Of a DNA stretch of 64,000 nucleotides, positions 49,440 through 58,055 are shown in pieces. Where the stretch lies: contig NZ_CP136684.1 of NCBI RefSeq assembly GCF_032921865.1, positions 602,501-666,500 of the forward strand, in the 5' to 3' direction. The translations under genes were made by a program, and so were the position numbers. The DNA is from Thalassospira lucentensis. Lineage in GTDB: Bacteria > Pseudomonadota > Alphaproteobacteria > Rhodospirillales > Thalassospiraceae. Numbering within the stretch: position 1 is the stretch's first letter; every line of letters begins with the position of its first letter. The notes under the pieces were generated by a model that searched no databases, was not told the DNA's origin, and saw only the letters and a list, made by a program, of their open reading frames with translations.

Positions 49440-50159
49440 GTGAAGAAAACAACCATATTCTGCTTCTTGCCGACCCTGGCCTTTGCCGGGATGCTTGGCA
49501 CATCGCAACCGGCCAGCGCCTGCGGGGAAGAGGCCTATACTGGCGAGACCTGTATTACAGCCGCCAGCTATTGCCCGCGCAATACCGTCGAGGCATCCGG
49601 CCAGATCCTTGCTATTAACGATAATCAGGCCCTGTACTCCCTTATCGGATGCACGTTTGGCGGTGATTGCAAGACGAGTTTCGGGATTCCTGACCTGCGC
49701 GGTCGCGCCCCGGTTTCTTATGGGCAAGGTCCGGGACTGTACCCCCGTCAATTCGGACAATATTACGGGACCGAAGCAATCACCCAGACAATCGACCAGA
49801 TGCCAGCCCATAACCACGACGCAACCTTCACCCCGAACGGTGGCGGCGGTGGTGGAACAGATGCCTCGGTGATGGTCTCCCAGGATCCGGCAACAACCGA
49901 TTCCCCTGCCGGCGGCAAGTATCTGGCAAAGGCCACCACAGGCTTGGCACCAATCAAAATCTATAATAACGGCACCAACCTGACCGAACTTGAAGGTGTT
50001 TCGGGCGGCGGCGGTGGCGGCTCGACCGGGGGTACCGTTACGGTTGGTGTTACCGGCGGCACCGAGACCGGCGGCACCCAGCCGATGGAAGTTGCCGGGC
50101 CGCGTCTTGCGATGCGCTATTGCATTGTAACCAATGGCCTCTATCCGCCACGCCCCTGA
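49440..50159 (+). CDS. Exported phage tail-collar (microcystin-dependent-protein-like) protein
   Basis: About 239 residues with a signal peptide (MKKTTIFCFLP to PASA). The mature part matches the tail-collar/Mdp family: ASGQILAINDNQALYSLIG, FGIPDLRGRAPVSYGQGPG, QMPAHNHDATF, a Gly-rich loop and GPRLAMRYCIVTNGLYPPR. Six cysteines in the mature chain, absent from ordinary family members, suggest three disulfides. The GTG at 49440 has GGGGAG at a spacing of 6; ATG 49434 would overlap that site. It is 55 bases before a close paralogue and divergent from the giant gene, so a joint surface role is possible. Confidence 0.82.
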   Translation: MKKTTIFCFLPTLAFAGMLGTSQPASACGEEAYTGETCITAASYCPRNTVEASGQILAINDNQALYSLIGCTFGGDCKTSFGIPDLRGRAPVSYGQGPGLYPRQFGQYYGTEAITQTIDQMPAHNHDATFTPNGGGGGGTDASVMVSQDPATTDSPAGGKYLAKATTGLAPIKIYNNGTNLTELEGVSGGGGGGSTGGTVTVGVTGGTETGGTQPMEVAGPRLAMRYCIVTNGLYPPRP

Positions 50160-50214
50160 TACCGGTCAGGAAATGAAAATCACCTGTCACTACGTTTGAT
50201 GACATGAGGTTCAA

Positions 50215-50937
50215 ATGTCTGCAAAAATTTCACGAAAATCACTGACCGGGATTGCCGGGATTGCCATGGCCACATCGCTCCTTGCCTTTTCCGGTCCGGC
50301 GCGTGCCTGCGGCGCGGATGCCTATCTCGGCCAGGTCTGTTCGATGGCGATCATGAACTACTGCCCGGCAGGCACCGAGTTAGCTGCGGGACAGCTCCTC
50401 GACATATCGGATAATCAGGCCTTGTTCGCGCTGCTTGGCTGCGAATTTGGCGGGGATTGCCGTTCGACATTCCGGCTTCCTGATTTACGCGGGCGGGCTG
50501 CCGTGGGATATGGCTCCGGTCCCGGACTTGATCCCCATCCTTTTGCACAGCCTTACGGGAGAGAATACACCTATCAGTCGGTTGATCAGATGCCGCCCCA
50601 TTCCCATACGGCAACCTTTACCCCGTCGGGTAGTGGGGGCGGTGGTGGCGGAACCGATGTCTCGGTCGCGGTTTCCCAAGATGCGGCAACAACCAATTCC
50701 CCCGCCGGGGGCAAGTATCTGGCCAAGGCGACCACAGGTTTGGCACCAATCAAAATTTACAATGACGGCACCAACCTGACCGAACTTGAAGGCGTTTCGG
50801 GCGGTGGCGGAACATCCGGTGGCGGTACTGTCGAAATCGGGGAAACCGGTGGCGGAGAATCCATGCCGATTGCCGGACCGCGGTTGGCGATGCGCTATTG
50901 CATCGTGACCGAAGGCATTTGGCCGCCAAGATCCTGA
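50215..50937 (+). CDS. Second exported tail-collar protein, tandem paralogue
   Basis: A 240-residue paralogue of the preceding gene with a signal peptide ending at GPARA. ELAAGQLLDISDNQALFALLG, FRLPDLRGRAAVGYGSGPG, QMPPHSHTATF and GPRLAMRYCIVTEGIWPPR align along the whole chain, and the six cysteines are conserved in position. The block AGGKYLAKATTGLAPIKIYN is identical in both, so the pair arose by tandem duplication. GAGG precedes the ATG. Tail-collar domains form trimeric fibre parts in phages; the secreted bacterial forms have no settled function. Confidence 0.83.
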   Translation: MSAKISRKSLTGIAGIAMATSLLAFSGPARACGADAYLGQVCSMAIMNYCPAGTELAAGQLLDISDNQALFALLGCEFGGDCRSTFRLPDLRGRAAVGYGSGPGLDPHPFAQPYGREYTYQSVDQMPPHSHTATFTPSGSGGGGGGTDVSVAVSQDAATTNSPAGGKYLAKATTGLAPIKIYNDGTNLTELEGVSGGGGTSGGGTVEIGETGGGESMPIAGPRLAMRYCIVTEGIWPPRS

Positions 50938-51828
50938 CCACGAAATCCTGATAACTTCCAGGCAGCAAGCAGCCTGGCGATGATGGATGCAACGGCAGAA
51001 CAGCTCAGCCAAAACCGGACTTCCCGCACTCAGGGAAGTCCGGACGAACCTCGGGCTTTCGTATCCTCACCTGCGGAACGCAGACAGGCCTCCCCGGCCA
51101 CGACCCACTCTGGTACCTTCCGGCCATGAAGACATTTCCGGCAACAAGCGAACCCCGGACAAATCTCGTGCCTCCACCAATCTCGCCAAACAGGCCATCT
51201 CGGGCCCGCCCCCCCGTTTCGGTCACCTCCGGCCATGGCAACACTTCCCGACCGAGGCATAGACAAACTTCGGGCGCACGGGCCCCACCTGTCCACCATC
51301 GTCGGGCCACAACTCACTGCTGCCCCCTGCTGCCATTCCTGCCGCTCCCGGCAAATTTAACGCTCCTTTCCCCAAAAGACGCACCTCTCCCATCATGACA
51401 AATGACCGGGTTGGTTCTCTTAGTCCCTTTACAGAATACCGCCATAATGGCTCCGCCAGCCGCCGCCCCACATCCTGCGGAATGCCCCGCCGCCCTGCCC
51501 GTGTCGATGTCCGTATCTTTGCCGCTGCATCCTGATCACCTCTTTCATCCGGCCCCAAACGCAAAAACCCGCAAGGCACAAGGCCTTGCGGGTTTCGGTC
51601 CGGGTGCATTTCTCCCGTTGACTTTTCTCTTATGCCACAAATAAAAGAACAAATCAAGAACTTTTTTCAGAAAATTACATGATAAGCAAGATGTGGCACA
51701 TGCCCATTGGATGGTGTCACGTGCCAGAAAAGCTGACATTTCACCCGCGGTCACTTTTATGGGCTCAAAAACATGAACGTCGGCACACTCGGCCAGCCTG
51801 TCAGATCCGGTTGATTGTTTTCCGGTCT
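50938..51828. other. 890-bp region without a supported gene
   Basis: No reading frame here has a ribosome site or protein-like composition; the longest (51223-51657, minus) has no recognisable content. The DNA is C-rich on the plus strand up to 51400. It contains a perfect 11-bp hairpin CCGGACTTCCC/GGGAAGTCCGG at 51015-51043, probably ending the collar operon although no T run follows, and a terminator at 51561-51594. TTGACT near 51618 may be a -35 box, but no gene follows it. Confidence 0.5.
51561..51594 (-). terminator. Terminator downstream of the MarR/small-protein unit
   Basis: AAACCCGCAAGGC (51565-51577) pairs with GCCTTGCGGGTTT (51583-51594). On the minus strand a run of five T follows, so it should end leftward transcription from the small gene at 51829-52002 and marR. 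On the plus strand the T run is only three. Confidence 0.75.
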
Positions 51829-52002
51829 CTACTTCCCGGACTGAAGTTTTGAATCCGAATATGCTTGTCTCAGATGGGTGACATCCCTCTCAAGACGATG
51901 AATTCTTTGCTCGAGATCAAGCAGATAATCCCCCTCTGGATCATCAACCCATTCAAACTTTCCGACGCAACCCTGACACTTTTTCCATAACCGCTGAAAC
52001 AT
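51829..52002 (-). CDS. Small coiled-coil protein of unknown function
   Basis: A 57-residue frame beginning MFQRLWKKCQGCVGKF and ending in a charged, heptad-like helix (LLDLEQRIHRLERDVTHLRQAY). It has a CxxC pair at residues 9-12. GGGAG lies 8 bases before the ATG at 52002, a good ribosome site, which supports translation. It follows marR by 76 bases on the same strand. I do not recognise a family; a small regulatory or membrane-associated peptide is possible. Confidence 0.5.
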   Translation of the reverse strand: MFQRLWKKCQGCVGKFEWVDDPEGDYLLDLEQRIHRLERDVTHLRQAYSDSKLQSGK

Positions 52003-52078
52003 TTCAGTTTCTCCCTTTTCGTCCGACCAAAGCCAAATTCCTGCAAAATTGGCTCTCCTCTGCATTGCGACATAACCG

Positions 52079-52564
52079 CTACGATAATCTGTTCAAGACG
52101 CTACAAAGTTCGCCCAATGCATGTTCACCGGAAATACGGCACCCTAGGTCCGCCTCAAATCCTTCCACAAGCTCACGTGCCTGCCTCAGAAGACTCGCCC
52201 CATCCGGGGTAAGTGCAATCCTATGGGCACGACGGTCCTTCCGATCTTCATCCCGAACAACCAATCCACGTCGCACCAACGGCGCAAGATTGGCCGTAAT
52301 CGTGGCGTGATCCTTTCCAAGCAGCTCTGCCAGATCTTTCTGACGAAGGTCGCCATCCAAGCCGATGGCATCCAAAATCATCAACTGTGAACCGGTTATT
52401 CCGATCGACTGCAAGACGCTGTTAAGACGCCTTGAAATCACACGGTTGACCCGCTGCAAAACAAAGCAGAAACGTCCGGATAACGGTATGTCGCCGTTTG
52501 CCTGTATCGGTTTTGTCCCCGACGGGTTTCTCTTATTCTGCTGCATTATTCGGGCGTTTTTCAT
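52079..52564 (-). CDS. MarR-family transcriptional regulator
   Basis: A winged-helix regulator of about 161 residues. The MarR core is SGRFCFVLQRVNRVISRRLNSVLQ, GSQLMILDAIGLDGDLRQKDLAELLGKDHATITANLAPLVRRGLV and the wing DEDRKDRRAHRIALTPDG. It starts inside the end of the RND permease gene: ATG 52564 or 52546, neither with a good ribosome site, so translation may be coupled to the pump. A role in regulating the pump or a separate stress response is inference. Confidence 0.87.
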   Translation of the reverse strand: MKNARIMQQNKRNPSGTKPIQANGDIPLSGRFCFVLQRVNRVISRRLNSVLQSIGITGSQLMILDAIGLDGDLRQKDLAELLGKDHATITANLAPLVRRGLVVRDEDRKDRRAHRIALTPDGASLLRQARELVEGFEADLGCRISGEHALGELCSVLNRLS

Positions 52565-55500
52565 GGAGGCCAATGTTTGCAGGAGCCCGTTCCATGTCAG
52601 ACGCCGGTTTGATCCGGAACCAAACGGCATAAAGCGCAGGCAGGAAGAGCAGGATCAGAACTGTCCCGGCAGCAGTCCCCCCAATCAGCGTGTAAGCCAT
52701 TGAGCCCCAGAACACCGAATGCGTCAGAGGAACAAAGGCCAGTACAGCCGCAAGAGCCGTCAGGATGACCGGTCGCGCACGCTGGACCGTTGCCTCGACA
52801 ACAGCATGATAGTCATCAAGCCCCGCGGCGCGGTTATCCTTGATCTGCTCTGTCAGGATCAGGGTGTTGCGCATCAAAATCCCGGCCAACCCGATCAATC
52901 CCAAAATGGCGTTGAAACCAAAGGGTTGATTGAAGGCGATCAGTGTCGGAACAACCCCGACAAGCCCCAATGGCGCGGTCAGCATGACCATGGTCATGGT
53001 CGACAGGCTCCGGACCTGCAGGATGATAACGATCAGGGTGGCAGCAATCATTGCCGGGAAGATTTTTGCAAGGGCCGTATTTGCCTTGACCGATTCCTCG
53101 ATGCTTCCGCCCATTTCAATGCGATATCCGACCGGAAGCGACGCAATCAGCGGCTGAAATGCCTCCATAATCTGCTTTGAAACCTCTGGCGGCTGCGTTG
53201 CCTCGTTGATGTCCGAGCGGACCGTGATCACCGGTGTGCGATCACGCCGTTTCAGGACCGGTTCTTCGAGCTGTATTTCGGTTCTTCCGATCTGATCGAG
53301 CGGAATTTGCTGTCCGTCCCGGCTCATCAACGAGAAATCTGCAAGCCGGGCAGGATCAAGACGCGTTTCCCCGGCACTGCGTGCCACGACAGGTACATTG
53401 CGAATGTTTTCGCGAACCTGCGTCACCGGAATCCCCGTCAGCAGGAACTGCATCTGCTGTGCCGCCTCGGCCGGTGACAGGCCAATAAGATTGAGACGGT
53501 CCTGATCCGGCGTGAAGCGCAGGACCGGCGCACGGTTGCCCCAGTCGCGATTTGCCTGCCGGACATCGGGAACCTTGCGCATGATCTCCAGCGCCTTTTC
53601 GGAAATCTCGTAAAGCTTTTCCGGGTCAGGCCCGGTAATACGAAACTCGACGGGGAACGGGGTATAGGGACCGAACACCAATTGCGTAACACGAACATAG
53701 GCTTCCTGTGCAAGTCCGTCGGATACGGCCTTCCGAAGGCGATGTTTCAGTGCCTCCCGCCCTTCTGCGTCCGGTGTCAGAACCACGATCTTGGCAAAGG
53801 ATGGATCAGGAAGTTCGGGCGCCATTGCAAAAAAGAAGCGCGGCGCGCCCTGCCCGATATAACTGGTAACGATCTTTGCCTCGGGCTGTTGTTGCAGCCA
53901 GTTTTCAATCTTCTCGACCGCTGCCGTTGTGGTTTCGATGCTCGTCCCTTCGGGCAGGCGCACCTCAACCAGCACTTCGGGGCGATCCGACGTCGGGAAG
54001 AATTGCTGCTTGATAAGCCCCATTCCGGCCCCGGAGAGAAGGAAGGCAAAGACAACAAGGCCACATGTCAGGAATTTGTGACGCACGGCATAACGGATCA
54101 GCCCGCGAAGACGCCGATAATTCGGTGTGTCATAGATCGCGTGATGGCCACCTTCGACCGGCTTGATCGCCGGCAGCATCTTGACGCCAAGATAGGGCGT
54201 GAAAATCACCGCCACAAGCCAGGAGACAATAAGCGCGAAACCGACAATCCAGAAGATATTGCCAGCATATTCACCCGCACTGGAACTGGCAAAACCAACC
54301 GGCATCAAACCAATGATCGTGACCAGTGTACCGGAAAGCATCGGGGCTGCGGTGTGGCTCCAGGCATAGGCCGCGGCCTTGATGCGATCCATGCCCTCTT
54401 CCATTTTGACCACCATGACCTCGATGGCGATGATGGCATCATCGACAAGCAGGCCAAGCGCCAGAATAAGCGCGCCAAGTGTAATACGATCAAAAAACCT
54501 GCCGGTTTCCAGCATAATCAGAAAGACAACGGCAAGAGTCAGCGGAACAGCAGCCGCAACAACGATCCCGACCCGCCAGCCAAGACTGATCAGGCTCACC
54601 AGCAGAACAACCCCAAGCGCCATGGCGAATTTCATCATGAACTCGCCCACGGCCGCGTTGATATTCACGGCTTGGTCACTGACCTTCTCGAAGCTGATGC
54701 CAAGCGGCAATGTCTTTGCGATGGCAGCAGACCGGTCTTCCAGTGCTTCGCCGAGGTCCAGTCCGTTCCAACCCTGTTGCATCACGACTGACAACAGGAG
54801 TGCCGGTTCACCGTCATGACGGATAATGTAGGTCGGCGGATCTTCATATCCACGACGAACCTCGGCAACATCCGAAAGCTTCAGCGTACGGCCACCCGCA
54901 ACAATCGGCGTATCCGCGATGGTCTGGATGCTGTTATAGGCGCCATCAAACCGAAGGAAGACCTGCGGACCGCGTGTGTCGATTGAACCGGCTGGCGTAA
55001 CGGTGTTCTGGCGTTGCAAAGCACCCGCAATCTCTTGCATCGATATGCCGAGTGTCGCGAGCTTCGCATAGGAGAATTCAACAAAAATCTGTTCGGCCCG
55101 CTCGCCAAGAATATTGATCTTCTTGACGCCGGGAACATGCAAAAGGTCCTGACGGATCGTTTCGGCCTGCCGGACCAGATCGCGCATCGGCATGCCCCGG
55201 GCCTGCAGGGCATACAGAGCAAAACTTACATCCGAATATTCATCATTAACGAAGGGACCCACGACGCCGGACGGCAGATTGCGGGCTTCATCCCCCAGTT
55301 TCTTGCGTGCCTGATAGAACTCTTCGTCAACTTCTGACGGCGGCGTACTGTCTTTCAATGTGACAGTCAGAAAGGCATATCCGGGGCGCGTTATCGTCTC
55401 TACACGATCATACCATGCCAGTTCCTGAACCCGCTTTTCCAACGGTTCAGCGACAAGGTCCTGCATCTCGCGCGCGGTTGCTCCGGGCCATGCGGCTGTC

Positions 55501-55646
55501 ACGGTCAGCGTCTTGATGGTAAAGGAGGGATCTTCCGCCCGGCCCAAATTTACAAAGGCGTAAATCCCGGCGGCGGCCAGCAGAATGATAAAGAATAATG
55601 TGACAGCTCTCTCGCGAACGGCGAGCGCGGAAAGATTGAAACGCAT
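52533..55646 (-). CDS. RND efflux transporter permease
   Basis: A 1037-residue inner-membrane pump of the AcrB/HAE type. Twelve helices in two halves and large periplasmic loops are visible; GLLVDDAIIAIEVMVVKMEEG carries the proton-relay aspartates of helix 4, and the second half has GLIGLAGILMRNTLILTEQIK. It exports drugs or other hydrophobic compounds together with the adaptor encoded upstream, whose stop overlaps this start (TGATG). No outer-membrane partner is encoded next to it. Confidence 0.92.
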   Translation of the reverse strand: MRFNLSALAVRERAVTLFFIILLAAAGIYAFVNLGRAEDPSFTIKTLTVTAAWPGATAREMQDLVAEPLEKRVQELAWYDRVETITRPGYAFLTVTLKDSTPPSEVDEEFYQARKKLGDEARNLPSGVVGPFVNDEYSDVSFALYALQARGMPMRDLVRQAETIRQDLLHVPGVKKINILGERAEQIFVEFSYAKLATLGISMQEIAGALQRQNTVTPAGSIDTRGPQVFLRFDGAYNSIQTIADTPIVAGGRTLKLSDVAEVRRGYEDPPTYIIRHDGEPALLLSVVMQQGWNGLDLGEALEDRSAAIAKTLPLGISFEKVSDQAVNINAAVGEFMMKFAMALGVVLLVSLISLGWRVGIVVAAAVPLTLAVVFLIMLETGRFFDRITLGALILALGLLVDDAIIAIEVMVVKMEEGMDRIKAAAYAWSHTAAPMLSGTLVTIIGLMPVGFASSSAGEYAGNIFWIVGFALIVSWLVAVIFTPYLGVKMLPAIKPVEGGHHAIYDTPNYRRLRGLIRYAVRHKFLTCGLVVFAFLLSGAGMGLIKQQFFPTSDRPEVLVEVRLPEGTSIETTTAAVEKIENWLQQQPEAKIVTSYIGQGAPRFFFAMAPELPDPSFAKIVVLTPDAEGREALKHRLRKAVSDGLAQEAYVRVTQLVFGPYTPFPVEFRITGPDPEKLYEISEKALEIMRKVPDVRQANRDWGNRAPVLRFTPDQDRLNLIGLSPAEAAQQMQFLLTGIPVTQVRENIRNVPVVARSAGETRLDPARLADFSLMSRDGQQIPLDQIGRTEIQLEEPVLKRRDRTPVITVRSDINEATQPPEVSKQIMEAFQPLIASLPVGYRIEMGGSIEESVKANTALAKIFPAMIAATLIVIILQVRSLSTMTMVMLTAPLGLVGVVPTLIAFNQPFGFNAILGLIGLAGILMRNTLILTEQIKDNRAAGLDDYHAVVEATVQRARPVILTALAAVLAFVPLTHSVFWGSMAYTLIGGTAAGTVLILLFLPALYAVWFRIKPASDMERAPANIGLHEKRPNNAAE

Positions 55647-56764
55647 CAGTTCGCCGCCTCTGCCTGAAGGGTCGTTCGGATTGCAGTACCGTCCGCAAGC
55701 AGATGCGCACCAAGGGCAACAATCTCCTGTCCTTCATTGATCCCGGTCACAATTGCGGTTTCTTCCCCAAGCTTCCTGATCTGTACCGGTACAAACTGCA
55801 CAGACGCGGAATCCTGCGTGATCGTCCAGACACCCGTTCGACGGCCATCATCAAGAACCGCGCCAATCGGCACCACGACGCCTGATTGCTGGTCCTGGCT
55901 GGCAATCGAAACCGTCACTGTTGCGCCAAGTGGCGCTGAGGCGGCTTTACCTTCAAGCACATAGCGGGATTCATAGGTACGCGTCAGCGGATCGGCAGCA
56001 TCAGATATCTGCCGCAAACGCGCGTTCCCGTGCGCTTCATTCTGTCCATAAACACTGGCGATAGCCACGGATCCGATTTCAGGACGGATCGTTTCAGGAA
56101 GGGCAATAACCGCCTCCCGCGGCCCGGCATGGGCAAGCTGAATGACGGTTTGCCCCGCAGCGATGACCTGCCCCGGTTCGCCAAGTGTCGCAACCACTGT
56201 TCCATCGGCATCGGCTAACAATGTGGAATAGGTTGCTTCATTTTCGGCCACTTTCGCATCCGCTTGTGCAGCGGCCAATTGAGCTTGTGCCGTATCGCGG
56301 ATCGCCTTGACCTGTTCATAACGTTGCCGACTGGCCGCCAGCCCGTCCTTGACCAGTGCTGCGTATCTTTTCTCGTCTGCCTGCGCCTGCACAAAGGATG
56401 CACGCGCCGCCGCAACCGCATTGCGTTTTGCCGTCAGGGCAAGCTGCAAATCCGTCTCGTCAAGTCTCATCAAAGGCTGCCCTGCTTCGACCTGCTGTCC
56501 GACATCGACAAAACGTTCGACAATTTTGCCCGGCACGCGAAATCCCAGATTGCTTTGAACCCGCGCGGCAACGGTGCCCGTGAAAGAACGCTCAGCCCCA
56601 TGAACACCCGCCGCCCTTGCAACTTTCACCAAAACCGGTGCTTCACGCGGATCTGTCGCCGCCGACGCTTCGCCGGGTGCGGATTGCGAGAGAACAGCAA
56701 ACCCGATCGCCCCGACAGTTGCCAATGCGACCGCACCAAAAAGAAATAGCCGTTTGCGCCTCAT
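55646..56764 (-). CDS. RND efflux periplasmic adaptor
   Basis: A 372-residue membrane fusion protein with an N-terminal anchor or signal (MRRKRLFLFGAVALATVGAIGFAVL). It has the first lipoyl half VQSNLGFRVPGKIVERFVDVGQQVEAGQPL, an alpha-helical hairpin (about 115-185), and beta-barrel segments. The start ATG at 56764 has AAAGG upstream; a GTG at 56779 is less likely. It is the first gene of the pump operon and lies behind TAGAT-N10-ATCTA operators. Confidence 0.9.
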   Translation of the reverse strand: MRRKRLFLFGAVALATVGAIGFAVLSQSAPGEASAATDPREAPVLVKVARAAGVHGAERSFTGTVAARVQSNLGFRVPGKIVERFVDVGQQVEAGQPLMRLDETDLQLALTAKRNAVAAARASFVQAQADEKRYAALVKDGLAASRQRYEQVKAIRDTAQAQLAAAQADAKVAENEATYSTLLADADGTVVATLGEPGQVIAAGQTVIQLAHAGPREAVIALPETIRPEIGSVAIASVYGQNEAHGNARLRQISDAADPLTRTYESRYVLEGKAASAPLGATVTVSIASQDQQSGVVVPIGAVLDDGRRTGVWTITQDSASVQFVPVQIRKLGEETAIVTGINEGQEIVALGAHLLADGTAIRTTLQAEAAN

Positions 56765-56800
56765 AGCGGAGCCTTTCACTGGAAAACTTAACCGACAAAT

Positions 56801-56849
56801 TAGATTACATACGACATCATTAATTCATTTAGATTTCGATCGCAATCTA
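56801..56849. promoter_or_regulatory. TetR-type operators before the RND operon
   Basis: TAGAT-N10-ATCTA stands at 56830-56849, with a degenerate second copy TAGAT-N10-ATCAT at 56801-56820. Both lie within 90 bases of the adaptor start. The same spacing recurs before tetR and before the SDR gene, pointing to one repressor for all three. Confidence 0.7.
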
Positions 56850-56919
56850 TTTTATGCACAAGGCACGGCTGAAACCAGGGGACTCTCCGATCACTTGCAC
56901 CGGGACGGAAAACCGGATA

Positions 56920-56939
56920 TAGATGTTAGTTGAAATCTA
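56920..56939. promoter_or_regulatory. TetR-type operator before tetR
   Basis: TAGAT (56920-56924) and ATCTA (56935-56939) are separated by 10 bases, exactly as in the RND and SDR control regions. It ends 17 bases before the tetR start, implying autorepression. Confidence 0.72.
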
Positions 56940-56956
56940 ACTACGGATATCAAGCA

Positions 56957-57529
56957 ATGCGTGTCAGCCGTGAACAAGCCACCCGAAACCGTCAGAATGT
57001 GATCGACGTCGCCAGCCGTCTGTTCCGGGAACACGGATTTGACGGGATTGGCCTCAAGGATCTGATGAAAAGTGCCGGATTAACTCAGGGCGCTTTTTAC
57101 AAACAGTTCGCCTCAAAAGAGGACCTTATCGCACAGGCATCGCAACGCGCGCTCGGGGGATCGACGGAACAATGGATCGAAGCCACCGAGAAAAATCCGG
57201 ACAATCCGCTTGAGGCCGCGGTCGCATTCTATCTCAGCAAGGACCATCAGGAAGCCAGAATGGATGGCTGCCCGATCGTCGCACTTGGTGCCGATGCCGC
57301 CCGGCAAAGCCCTGACGTCAAAGCTTCATTTGAAGCTGGCGTGAAGGCTCATCTTGACGTGCTTGGCCAAATGATTTCGACAGCCAGCGAGGCAGAGCGG
57401 GAAGAAAAATCAATCGCCATCCTGTCGCTGATGGTTGGTGCCCTGACATTGGCCCGAGTTGTCAACGACCCGGAGATGGCAAAATCATTTCTGGATGCTG
57501 CGGCCAAAAAAGTCCGGGAAATCGCCTGA
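56957..57529 (+). CDS. TetR/AcrR-family repressor
   Basis: A 190-residue regulator. Residues 1-55 are the TetR DNA-binding domain with VIDVASRLFREHGFDGIGLKDLMKSAGLTQGAFYKQFASKEDLIAQA; the remainder is the helical ligand domain with DGCPIVALGADAAR, similar to the TetR subgroup that often sits next to SDR genes. The ATG at 56957 is the first in frame; the operator precedes it directly. It is divergent from the pump operon and upstream of the SDR gene, so both are predicted targets. The inducer is unknown. Confidence 0.92.
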   Translation: MRVSREQATRNRQNVIDVASRLFREHGFDGIGLKDLMKSAGLTQGAFYKQFASKEDLIAQASQRALGGSTEQWIEATEKNPDNPLEAAVAFYLSKDHQEARMDGCPIVALGADAARQSPDVKASFEAGVKAHLDVLGQMISTASEAEREEKSIAILSLMVGALTLARVVNDPEMAKSFLDAAAKKVREIA

Positions 57530-57949
57530 GATCGCGACCACCAAGCATTTTGCGAAGAACAGAATGTCGGGACGAACATGTCCCGTCAGGAATCTGGCAA
57601 TTTCGAAAATCGCTGCCCAGCATAAAGCTCCTGTTCACGGGGCTTCGTGCGCCAATGCGACGCCCTCCTTCAATACAAAGCCTGACAGCCTTCTTCTCAC
57701 TGTCATGCATCATGAAGTGCGGTAGCACGCGTGATCAGGACCGCACCCGCCGCTTCTATCGCATGACCAGGCACGATGCCACCTACCTCCACACTCACAC
57801 AATATATCGGGTCGCCCCTGCAGCCTGCAGGACAGACGACCTCACGACCGCCAAAGCCTCCGCCTCAAGGAACAGGCCATTTGACGGGAAAAATCCCCCA
57901 GCAGTCAGATGCTCTGCCTGATCACATATTATTTCCTGCGACAGCTAGT
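57530..57949. other. Gap between tetR and the SDR operators
   Basis: About 420 bases with no supported gene. One open frame (57550-57921) has no family resemblance or ribosome site. No clear terminator for tetR is seen. Confidence 0.4.
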
Positions 57950-57998
57950 TAGATTTCGATTGAAATCTAACTTATTTATAGAGTATGAACGAAATCTA
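57950..57998. promoter_or_regulatory. Double TetR-type operator before the SDR gene
   Basis: The first site, TAGAT-N10-ATCTA at 57950-57969, extends to perfect 10-base arms GTTAGATTTC/GAAATCTAAC at 57948-57971. A second, TAGAG-N10-ATCTA, lies at 57979-57998. A weak -10 box, TATAGA, falls at 57977-57982 between them, with a poor -35 inside the first site, so binding would cover the promoter. Confidence 0.78.
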
Positions 57999-58055
57999 TT
58001 CACTCAGTCGGACAATGCTGGGGATTCCATCATCCCAAAACAGGAAAGAACAACC

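Noticed and set aside
49440-50937. Tail-collar genes as a prophage remnant
   Set aside because: They have Sec signals and cysteines, and no other phage genes, integrase or attachment site lie nearby.
51223-51657. 144-codon minus-strand frame in the 51-kb gap
   Set aside because: It runs through a terminator hairpin, has no ribosome site and no recognisable protein content.
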